Of a stretch of DNA of 64,000 nt, positions 1 through 11,500 are shown one piece after another. The first letter of the stretch is position 1. The number at the start of each line of letters is the position of its first letter. Both the position numbers and the translations under genes were made by a program. Source of the stretch: Onchocerca lupi (taxonomy: Eukaryota > Nematoda > Chromadorea > Rhabditida > Onchocercidae); NCBI GenBank assembly GCA_028564675.1, contig JAOVVO010000066.1, forward strand, positions 62,001 to 126,000. The letters run 5' to 3'. The notes beneath the pieces are model-generated. The model did no database searches, had not been told where the DNA came from, and saw only the letters and a program-made list of their open reading frames with translations.

Positions 1-3000
1 AAAAAGTGAAGAAAAAAATGAAACGAACATATTCATTTTTATTTGTTTAATCTGGCCTAAGAAAGAATATAATTTGTCAAGCAAGAAACTGCTAAACATG
101 AAGCAATGATTCTTCCTAAATGTTGTGATTTACTGAATAGAAAAGAGAATGGCTTTGATAAAGAAGTCGCATGTAATCAACTAAATTTACAAACAACGCT
201 TACTTGAAAAATCAAAATGGTAAAATAAATTTTGAAAATATAGCAGAGAACAAACAAAATTAGCACTGAGAATTTCTGATTTCATAAGAAGAATTCTGCA
301 TCCGAAATTGTGGTGAAATGACATTAATTATTCTGAAATTCAGCTGTCTGGAATTTTGTAATTTATTTTCAGATTGATTCAAATGCTGGCAATCTCATAT
401 TTCTAAATTTCAATCAATTACTTAATTATTTCTATAATTCTATTTATAGAAAACTTGAGTCGGTTTCTCAGAGTTCGGAAAAGTTGAAGTAAAGCAAATA
501 AAGTTAATTTAAAAAATCGAAGAGGAAATTAATTCAATGAACTAAAGATCAAAATCAAAACTGAATTGCTGTTATTATCTTAAATGTATTTTTATTTTGA
601 AATCTGTCAAACACCACCATTTTTAGTATAATTTATTTCCGTTCTTCACAACAGAGACAATATATTCTCATATTTTCTCAATTTTGGGATATTTTCTTCA
701 CTGATGTGGATCAGATATTTTGGAAATTTGCCACTTAACATATCAATGAAGCATCTAGCCTGGATTTTTCTGGACACTTTCTTGCTTTTCTCTTAAATAT
801 TGTAATATTTCAATTTGGTTCATTAAATCATGGATAAAATAACGAGATTCGATTGAGAGTGATCTGGTAAAAGAAAACAATTAAAATGAATTTTTAAAAT
901 GAGTGAAAATTCTAAAGGATGAGATGAAGGACAAGAAAACTTATGAAAAAAAAGTGCATAGAATTAAAATGAGACAGTAGTCGAATTTGAAAATGATTGC
1001 ATTCAAAATGCAACGAATTTTATGAAGATAATATCTTCTCTTTTCGTATTTTGAAAAGAATCATCACTGCAAACGTCACTTTTTGGCGTTTGAGATTATT
1101 GGAAACTCATGTCATCCAATTTTTGCTTTCAAGAATCGATTCTGCAAGCACGATGAAGATTGACATGGCTCTATTCGCGCTTCCGCTTTTCTAATATTTC
1201 AAAAATTAAAAATGTTTGTATTTAAAAAAAAAAAAAAAAAAAACCGATGATGCATTCAAAGTTATTGAAAACTAATTTGAAGCCACATTTGATCGATAAA
1301 TGTGAACTTTGCAAAGGTAACAGAATTTTTCGGAATGGTCAACAAAAATTTGAAAAAACTTTGATGGTGAAAAAATAAAACAAATATGGTGCATTGATCT
1401 TTTTCTAACGAAGTATTTAAAATAATCTGAAACTTTAGAGCCACAATGAAAAACATCTAAAAATAGAAATAAGCTAGAATTCATTTGGCAATATTTAAAA
1501 TGATGAAAAATAGACTGAGAGAGACTGAGAAAACACAAACCATTCAAAGATTCGAATTTTAATCAAAGAATAGTGATAGTATTCGCTCGAGGATAATTTA
1601 AATTCAGTATAAACGGCAACGTAATTAATGAGTGGTACTGAGATAGATGACTTTTCACAGCAAATGAAATTAATGATAGCAAAATTAATTTGCAAAGCCA
1701 AGATGTTCAAATTAATTAAATCACTCATTGAATGTGATTTTCTTCCTTTTTCTTTTCTTTTTTTTTTGCACATTAATTATCATATGAGAGGACGGCGAAG
1801 GCGATTCAATTTCTCCAAAAACTTTATCGAATTTCTTTTTTAAGCTTTCTCTGACTATTTGTTCTAAAAACTAACTGAACATTTTAAAAATATCACAGAG
1901 GATGACATATAAGAGAAATATTAAATATCGTGAAATTTGGATTTTCTAAATATTTAAAAACTTTCTAAGATGAAATGAAGCGATGATAATATCTATTATT
2001 CGAATAAATGATCATACCAAGTTTCGGAAAACTAACATTATCGAGAATCATATTTGAGATTCATTGCAATCCTCAGCAATTATAAATTGCAATGAAATAA
2101 TTTGCCAGGATCTTAAATCAAATTCAAAATGAGTTTAGAAATGTTCATAAGATTGACCTTCTACTCATAAGTGATCTTACTATGCAGTGACCTTTCTAAT
2201 GATCTTAATCGCAACCAGATCGGAACACTGCTAGGGTCATGTACTTGAAGCCAATCAATCGCTACTGCAGCCTTAGTTAATTCTGCTATTTCCTTATCGA
2301 AAGTTCCAGTGGATTTTCTCACGCCGCAAAAGTTCATTTTCAACGCAGAAAAATGGATGTGTGACCTTACAATGCATCATGCAATGTTACTCAATGATAT
2401 CACGCAAAACGTGGAATATTGGTGAATGTGAGATTAGAGATATGAGGAACTATGGAAGTGAACATTTGGAATGTGCCGAATGATAATGAAGCATTGAGAG
2501 AGACTCAAAGCATGACATTTTGCGGGTTTTTTTTGATCTTCGTTGAGAAAGCGACAATCAAATTTGCTGACAATGCCATGCAAGGATTAGAAGAATTCAA
2601 TTGGTAAGAATTAAAAAAATCCTGCTTCATTCCAGATATATTTCAATTATTTCCACGCAAATTTGCATTTTCAATGTTTAGTTGTAATTTATAAGGTAAG
2701 AATTGCTAAGATCAGTATAGTTTTTTACTTTGTTATCAAGAAGTTTAGTTGTTATATTTGTTGACATTTTCTTCGAATCAGTTACATTTTCTTTAAATCG
2801 AAAGATTTTTGAAAGAATATGAAGAATTAAGATTAATTTTATAAAAAAGCAAAAAACGAATTTGAAAACTTCAATTTTGACTCTTTTTTATTTTTTCAAC
2901 TATATGTATTTATGACAAGAATTTTTGCATACGTGCTTTGGTTATACGTTAATAAAGCTGACGCTGAGTGAGTAAGAAAAAAGTACAGAATCAAGTTTGA

Positions 3001-3098
3001 TCATGCTGAAAAGTTTTTGCAAAATAACTTCAATTTATGATAAGTTTGAGTTTGAGTTCTTGTAGATTCTAATTGAAAACTATGGTTGAAATTCTAGG
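1..3098. other. AT-rich region without a recognised gene
   Basis: No chain of exons with consistent phases was found on either strand. The stretch holds homopolymer A/T runs (for example an A run near 1227-1243) and many short open frames rich in Phe, Ile and Lys, as expected from AT-rich non-coding DNA. One short minus-strand frame at 2161-2343 has a more protein-like composition and is listed separately. Confidence 0.6.
2161..2343 (-). CDS. possible small orphan ORF or exon, 60 aa
   Basis: A 60-codon minus-strand frame starts at ATG 2341-2343 and ends in TAG at 2161. Its product has balanced charge and composition (ends in LRLRSLERSLHSKITYE) and looks less AT-driven than neighbouring frames. 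No family was recognised, and no supporting exon with a matching phase was found next to it. It could be a short single-exon gene, an exon of an unseen gene, or chance. Confidence 0.2.
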   Translation of the reverse strand: MKMNFCGVRKSTGTFDKEIAELTKAAVAIDWLQVHDPSSVPIWLRLRSLERSLHSKITYE

Positions 3099-4065
3099 AT
3101 GAAGAACGGAATGCGAATTTCTGCAGTAATATCGATAGTAATGATCGGAGTATTGGCTGCTGTGGCTGGCATTATCAGTTATGTAATCATAAAACGTCGA
3201 AGGAAAGGTGTGGAAGCAATAGAAACGGTTAATTATTTTACTGAGAGGAAAAATGATGCTTATGGATGGATATATTCCGATAGAATTACTTCATCTTTCA
3301 TTCTTATAATTACAAATTTTGATATAATTGCATAAACTTCAGTGATGATTATTTATCATAAATAACTTCGATCATATGATATTAATGCTGGCTTTCTAGG
3401 CACGAGAATGTGAAGCATTGCAGAAATATCTTGAAACATGCATTGAAATTGTAATTTTTCTTCTTTTTTTTTACGATTTTAACTTGAAATTCTTCCAACG
3501 ATTTAAAAAAAAAAAATTTTTAAACAACATTAATTTTGATTACACGTCTTGAACTTTTAAATTTTGAAATTAAGATTGTTTGCAATAGTATACGTCAATT
3601 CTTCAGGATCAAGAAACAATGGATGTAAATTCAAATTCTAGATTGCGCCAGAATCTGTCAACAAGATCGCGTCATCAAAAAGAACGTAGTAGTCTACCCA
3701 TAAATTCGAAAAGGTTAGATTGAATTTCAACGGTGGAATTAAGATTTCCTGTTCAAAGGATATTGTGTGACATCAAATAAACGCTTGCATTTTCTACTTA
3801 TTCTTCGCACTCTTTCTTGCTCAAATATTTTGCTCTCTTCAGAATTAGACTCAACAAATTTCAAAGTTCAGAACAACAAATGAATAATATTGGTGATGAA
3901 GTAGGCCTTTTTTTTTGATAAATGCAAAATCACTCAAAACTGATGTAAATGTTTCAGCTATCCCAGATCAAGCTGTCTCTTGATAATTATTTTGAATTTA
4001 GAGTCAAACGACACTTCACATTCTTAGTTGTTTCATATTTAGAGAAAGATTTCAGACAAAATTAA
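3099..4065 (+). CDS. small single-pass membrane protein, unknown function, 150 aa
   Basis: Five exons join in consistent phase: 3099-3227, 3400-3450, 3607-3713, 3843-3900 and 3958-4065, giving 150 residues and a TAA stop. The ATG lies two bases after a TTCTAG acceptor, a typical trans-splice position, which supports this start. Residues 8-30 form one hydrophobic segment (ISAVISIVMIGVLAAVAGII) followed directly by a basic KRRRK stop-transfer patch, so an N-out, C-in single-pass topology is likely. The rest is hydrophilic and rich in Ser, Arg, Lys and Gln. No domain was recognised. The donor of exon 1 (GTTAAT) is weak; a chance chain is possible, but every phase and the final stop agree. Confidence 0.55.
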
Positions 4066-7000
4066 TCATGCCAATAGCACTAGCAATTCCAATACTATTG
4101 ATGTGAATGATGTTTTGATAGTTTACTTCGACCAGATCACTGCAAATGACTCTGTCACCTTCTCTGCAAATTAGTGACACTCTTCAATCTCAATAAAAAA
4201 TATCGGAGAGAAAAGTCTTGAACGAACTTAAATGCAGCATTTTATGTCATAAAATACTACTGCTTCTGTTCTGTTCGTAACCTTTTGTCAGCCTCATTTC
4301 AATCGTTTCATTATGGTCATTCTATGAGACATTTTTTTGGAATATCAGAAGTCAGAACAATAATGAATTGATATAAATAATAATTCCCGTGCATGATAAC
4401 CTCAGAATCTACAAATTTAGAGCACGTTGTAAACCAAAACTCTGACAAGGCTTGAGAAAACTTAACTAAATCCAAACTGATACGATAAATTTGCTGAATG
4501 CATCGGTGATAAGATTAAATTTAAAATACAAATTTTTTTAAACAGCCCAATTGAGTACTTCCAATGGATTATAACTCTTACTTTTAAACTCCATTGATCA
4601 ATAATTATTTTGTATTCGAAAGACACATAGCAAGGAAAATTTAAATCAAAATTTTCGCATTTCAGAAAAAATGAGATGATATGCATGCCTTTTTGTTCAG
4701 TAGCGGTTATCTATCAGAAATTTCATGAATGCGAATTAAAAGGGTCCAAAATTTGATCAGTTTCTTTTTCTATCTCTTTTTTATGTAAATGATTTTTTTT
4801 TTTTTAATCTAACGGTGCAATGGAATAAAAGCATAATGATGATTGGTGATAAACAGAAAAGCTGCTTGGCGGGTAAAATCCGTGGATATTTACCATATCT
4901 ATTGCGGCTTGATTTTGAAAGACTAAGCTTCCATTCCATTTCATCTTCAGAAGAGCCGAATTGTGGAAAATTTCAGAAATGAAAGTAGCCACTACAGAGA
5001 CAGATGAGTGCCATCTGATGTCATTCATCCTTACTGTTCATCGTCAACAATGCGTACAATTAATTGCATTTCCTCGCTGTCACCCATTTCCCACCTTCTT
5101 CATTCACCTGTCCCACCTGTTCCACTTCTCTTACGAATTACACATTGATGCGCGCAGACGAATGTACACACAAACATGCATACGCACACGCACAATATCA
5201 TCAATAAACATACAAATTTAGCGCAGATGTACAGCATGAAGTGGTTTCGTATTCTTTACGACAAATTTCCAAACTCCTCATTGTTGGCAATAGATAAGGA
5301 TGAATTTTCGTTTGCTTGGGAATGTGAATTTTTGTCGAAATTTTAAATCAAATTTATTTTAAATGCCATTACATTAACCTTGTCTGCCTATAGCGATTAT
5401 TTGCTGTTATTTCTGATTGTTTTCGCTCATACATAGCTCTATTGATAATAACTGATAATGAATATGCTTATTGCATGTTATGGAAGAAGTGTGTCTATCT
5501 GTATTATCTCTGAAATCTGCCACTAATCAAACTTTCGGATTTCGATAAAACAGAGTCCGAGAATTTTGCCACTCAAAACTTTCATACTTCTCTTCATATA
5601 AAAAATTTATGAAAACAAAATAAATAACAACGAATATTAACTACGATGACTGATTAACGAATTGATAAAAAAATCACTTCAGTAATTCGAATAATGACAA
5701 AATGTTGTTTCAAAAGAAGTTAGATTACATTTTCAGATCACTTTGATATCTACGAAGCTATTCGAGCAACCGTTTAGTTTGAAGAGTTTGCAAAATATTG
5801 GGATTTTCAGCGAACGAATTTCTTTGGCTTTTCCGTAAAATAATTCGTTTTCCTTAATAGTTTTTATAAGCACCGTATTTTTCGGATATAATTGAAGTAT
5901 ATTTTCACTCAATACGCTGTTAGAATCCGAAAATGACTGATATTTTTAAGTTTTTCATTCTATAAATATCAATTGGTTAGCAATCTCGAATTTGTTAGTT
6001 CCACTAATTACGGCATTAATTTGTAAATTTTTAATTTCAGGTGCGTGATTTTGATTTTTTTATGGCCAAAATTAGTTCAATTTATTTGATTTCTTTTTCT
6101 TTTTCAACAATTATGCAATTCGTCTGTGTTTAGAACTTCTTAGACTCCATGTTCATGTTCATCGATGTTTTGTATTAAATATTTCTTTTTCGCCACCACA
6201 ATTTAAGAAAATTTGGTGAGATTTGTCATAAGTTTAAATTCTGAAAAGTCCACTTGAATCGAAATTTAAAAATATCTATTCTTCTCATCTTTGCTAATTC
6301 ACTCTAATCATTTATGGCTGTTCGGTATGGTATTTATGGCTTCATGTCTTCTTCTGCAAGGATTATCGGCCATTATCATTAGAGAAATGTGCTAGGAGGA
6401 AATGAATAATTTTACATCAATTTTAATTTGATTTCTCCATTACTTCAGATATTCCAAATTTGCCATTTATTGGCATTATTTTCGCGAAAGTTTCGATCTC
6501 GTAATTGTTCTGAGAAATCTTGAAGAGCCTTTGTTTGTCATCAACGCTTATTTAGGACTTCTGGAAGTGATTGCTTGACAACGACAATTGCACTGATATG
6601 AGCAATAGTAGTCCATCGCATTTGTAATTTATGGAAACTTCTTGCATTCACAGATTCAGTTTTGCAATACACTAAAGAATTAATTTTTGACCACAGAGAT
6701 GCTCAGTGTTTGGAGATTTTTTGATTTATAAATTTTGGAAGCAAGAAATAATGAAATTAAAAAAACTATATTATTTGAGGAATCAATTGCTAATTAAAAG
6801 TTTTAATGAGATCGGTAAGTGCTCCGACAAAAAACCATATTAGAAATATAAAGAATCAAGAATATATTAAATTGAATTTGTAGAGTTTGAAAACTAATTT
6901 AGCAAGGCCTTGTAATTTGAACCCTCGACAGCACTGTTAATTGACGGATCGAAAACGTCGAAATGCTAGCAGATATTTACTTGGACTGTAAATATTATTT

Positions 7001-8539
7001 CAAAACTGACTGTTTTCCTATTGCTTTGCTACAACTTGAAATATCCTTAATGTCAAGTCATCCTAATTTACATAATTTACATCGAAAATCATTCAATTTA
7101 TTTGATTTGAATGAATTTGAAATTTGAAATTAAATCAAGTAATAATGAACATGGCAAATTTTATTGCTTTCAATTTCACGGAATTGTAAAACCACTGTTA
7201 CTACGAACGATATCCGAAAATAAAATTTCTCTTTAGTTGGAATTTAAATTCTTAGTATTTGTAGATTAAAACTCAATAAATGATAAAGTTGCTTTTAATT
7301 TTCTGTATATCTTTTGAGTAGTCCATTAGAATTTAGTCAACGCTTTTGACTTTTTATACATAAATCATTCTCAAATAATGATAAATAACTTAGAACGATG
7401 AATTTTCTCATTATGAATGCGTTACAAAAGAAATCAATCATCAATGAATCTCAAGTGCCTTTTTATTTAACAGGCACATGCAGATACAATTATATTTCAA
7501 CTGCAGATCGATTTTAAATGTACTTCAAAACAGAATTTTACTGGAAATAGAGTAATTATCAATTTTATCACAAGTGTAATAGTAGATATATTGGTGTAAA
7601 AACACGCGACCATTCGAATGCAATCTTGAATCGTTGAAAAACTTTCGAGGATTTAAGATTGGCAATAACGAACATTTACTTTTTCATTTATACAGAAGAA
7701 TTGAAGAAGGTGTAAATAGTTTGAGATCGAGAAAATGTACTGGTCAGGAAAATAAACAAAGAAAATCCAAAATTTCAATTTCAAATGTGAGAGAGAGAGA
7801 AGTTTATCGATGGTTATCATCAGTGATTAAACAGTTAATTCGTGAAATTGATATCCATATCTTTTCCTGAAATTTAAAAAGAATATAGGTTGTAGCATTC
7901 AAAAATTCCCTGTTTTCTAAGAGTGGGTGGAGTGGACAAAATTTTAATTGATAGGATTGAGAAAACAGTTTGGGTTGATAATGTTTTTGTTGTTAGTTAG
8001 TTCATTTGATGGTGTTTTTGTTGTTAAACAGTTCATTTGTCGACGAAAGAATGGAGAAAAACAAAGATTCGGATTATGATTGCTACAGTTTTTCAGTAAT
8101 AAATTCGAAAGAAATGAGGATGTTTCTGTCTCAAATCATTTTATCAATAGCAAAATCATTTTATCAGTGTCGAAAATAATGTTTTAATATGAAATTTTGT
8201 TTCTTCATTATTTTTACCTGAAAATTAGTTCAGTTGTCGGAACTTACTTGTTATTCCACTTTCTATCACTATCACCATATTTATTGCATCAGTATAGATA
8301 TATTAATATTGCTATTCAATGGTTGTTTAGATCGCTGCATTTTTCACCGATTGCTTTCATTTGGTTCTTCATTTAGTGCTCTGATTTCAAACTTTGTAAA
8401 ACTTTTTGATTTATTCCAGGACGCTTTGAATCAGAGCTATTTTTCCGGGTCTGAGCTGCGATGACTTGATCTGAATCATGCATCAGTTCATTTCAATGAC
8501 ACTGACAGTTATATCATTAACAACATTGTCAATCCAATA
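4066..8539. other. 4.5-kb intergenic region, nothing recognised
   Basis: No conserved protein or phase-consistent exon series was recognised. A CA/AC-rich patch lies at about 5150-5200, and short open frames near 4804-5221 occur on both strands over the same bases, so at most one could be real. The end of the interval should hold the promoter and 5' leader of the GalNAc-transferase gene. Confidence 0.5.
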
Positions 8540-11500
8540 ATGTTTACCAATCGATTACCACCTGTATCGCACTGGCGCAAATTGCGCAGACTACTTTTTG
8601 CATTTTTGTTTCTCTTGGCTTTCCTAATATGTTGGAGCCTGCTAACGATTACCATTTTAATAATACAAGATAAGGTTAGCTGTTTCTATTTTATGAATTA
8701 CTCAACTTATTTTTCATAAAATCTAGAAATTCTGAAAAAAGTTGGAACAAGAAATTTCTTTTTCATTTCTTCTTATTTCCGATGAATATTAGTAATTTAC
8801 TCAACTATCGGCAGCGAATTTTTCATTCATAATTCGCAGAGCAATAATACGAGCTATAACTCTTGACAGTTAATATTAAATAAAAATATTTCAATTCTCA
8901 GATAAAGTAATCTTTAAATATTTAGCCTTACATAATTTTATAAATAGGACCAATAAATGGTAAAAAGTAACAAACTTACTTGTCCAAGAGAAAATATTAC
9001 AAATGTTTTTAATATAAAAAAATTAATTATTTAATCTTTCACTCAAAATTTGACTAAGACCACAACAAATGAAGTTTGCAAGAATGGCCTCATAATTCAG
9101 CCTTTTGCTGATACTTTGTCATACTTCAGTGATCCATTTATAAAATAGACATGCCATACAAAAGTAACGGATATGAAATTTGGCATTAATTTTGAAGAAC
9201 TCATTTAATTTCATTCTGTTATTTAATATGAAACACATTCTTTATTCACTGAGCAATCGCCCTTACATTGCTTCATTTCTATTCAACAATTGACAAACTT
9301 TGAAATTTTTTTCATTAAATTTCGAAACCTGGACTTGAAAATGCTCATTTTTGAGGATGTATCTATATCTTTGCTTAGCTTAATGTCCAAGTTTTTTCTT
9401 TTTTGTTAAGTTCAGTTAAAATAATCATAATTGTAGAGGAAATCGGAAAATACACAACTATAAGCATTACTCCATTATTATAACTTTTGAAACGAGAAAA
9501 TTACAAAGTAGGAGAATGGTAAGAAATGAGCGAATTTGGTGAATTCATTCTTGAGCGATGATAACTTTGAAGCAACGTTTCATGCTAATTTATTTCAACA
9601 AAATCGTCCTATAATGATTATCTTTATTTCACATTTTGAAAGAAATTTGAAATAAAATTTGTGTCGCAAAATCTCAATTTTCATAATCAAAGCCAATACT
9701 TCTTATTAATATATAATAAGAAATAATTTTCAGTGTAAAAATTTATATTCATACCTTGTGCTCCTAGTAAAAGAGGATGCAGTCTATTTTGTTCGGTAGA
9801 TAAAAGGGATGAAAGATCATAATTTAAAAAAAATTACTTTTCATTTGCTGCAAATGCAAATAATCTCCTCATCCGAATGACCAATGGTGATGTTAAATTT
9901 TCAGAAGCAAATGAGTGAATTATTCTGATGCATTATTTTTATTATTTTTGATGCAAATTAGCATAAATTGATTTTTTTTACTTCCATATTTCATGTCTAT
10001 CTATCTACTGCTTTAGATTACGGACTATTCAGAAGAGGTATCTATAGATAAGAATTCGTATATGGGTCGAGATATACAGGTAGTTGTCGGTCACTACAAC
10101 GGAAATCTTGCCAAGGACAAACTTTCCAACCTAACTGCTGGCAAGTTTCTATTGAATCTTGGGCATATTCCACAAACATCCGAAACATTAGTCTTTGCTT
10201 TGTTCTTCTGAAGAATTGTTGTGTTTCAGAAAAATCCTGAAAAACGTATTTATGATAAAGAGTATATTGTAGATCTGAATGTTTATGCCTTATTTTAAGC
10301 ATTTGAGAAAATAAATTAAAATGAAAAATCACTTACTGATTTTTCAGAGCAACTGAATGCAAATAACTATGCACCGATTATTGGCGCTGGAGAAGATGGA
10401 CGACCGGTTAAGTTAAATGAAGCGGATGAGCGCCTTTCGGATGAAACTTTTGGCATTAATCAGGTATTTCAATTCTTTTAAAATAACTGGAAATATTTTA
10501 TAAATAAAAAATTTGTGAAATTCTCAATCTTCGGATTTAAAGCTTGCGAATTTCCAGAGTTGTCGAAGAATCATCATCAGGGTATTGAGCCAATTATTAA
10601 AATTTTAACAGAATCATTCAATTTATGCTTAGCAGTAAATACCTATCTAAACTTATATAAACAAGTAACTATTTGAAATAATCAATTTTTTCAGTTCAAT
10701 TTGGTAGCTAGTGATCGAATAGCTTTGAATCGAACCTTGCCCGATATTCGTAAGCATCAATGTCGAACCAAAATCTATTTACGTATGTGAAAATCTTATC
10801 ATTTAATATTGTTTTGTTAATAAACGAAATGAATTACATTAATTCCAGCTTCTTCAGAATTGCCTACAACCAGTGTTATCATTGTTTATCACAATGAAGC
10901 ATTTTCGACATTGATGCGTACCGTCATGTCCGTTATTTTAAGGTCACCAAAGGAAAATCTGAAGGAAGTTATCTTGGTCGATGATTTCAGCACAAGGAGT
11001 AATTTTCAATTGGTTATCATTCTAGTCTTTAGATTTCCCGATATTTCTAGATTTTGAATCTATAAATACTTTTGAAATCAAATTCTTCTTGACAAAATTA
11101 TTGGCATTAAATTTTTTCTGTTTTCAGCGTTTTTAAAAGATGAATTGGATAAATTTGTCGCTCAATTGAGTGTCCGTGTCAAAGTAATCCGGGCAGATCA
11201 ACGGGTCGGTTTGATAAGAGCACGATTGATGGGAGCTAAGGAAGCAGAGGGAGATGTGTTAACTTTCTTGGATTCCCATTGTGAATGTACCAAAGGATGG
11301 TTAGAACCACTGTTGGCACGGATTCAAGAAAACAGGTAATTCTTTGAAATGATCAGTTGCAGAAAAGAATCAAAGATGGCAGCATTCTTGAAGGGTTCTC
11401 CTTCAATTGTTGTTTAGAAATCTTCGGTGATAATTTATAGGAAAGCAGTCGTTTGTCCTGTAATTGACGTTATCAATGAGCGGACATTTGCATATCAGAA

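Noticed and set aside
10042..10332. 96-codon minus-strand open frame
   Set aside because: Overlaps the GalNAc-transferase stem exons and introns on the opposite strand; no splice support or family.
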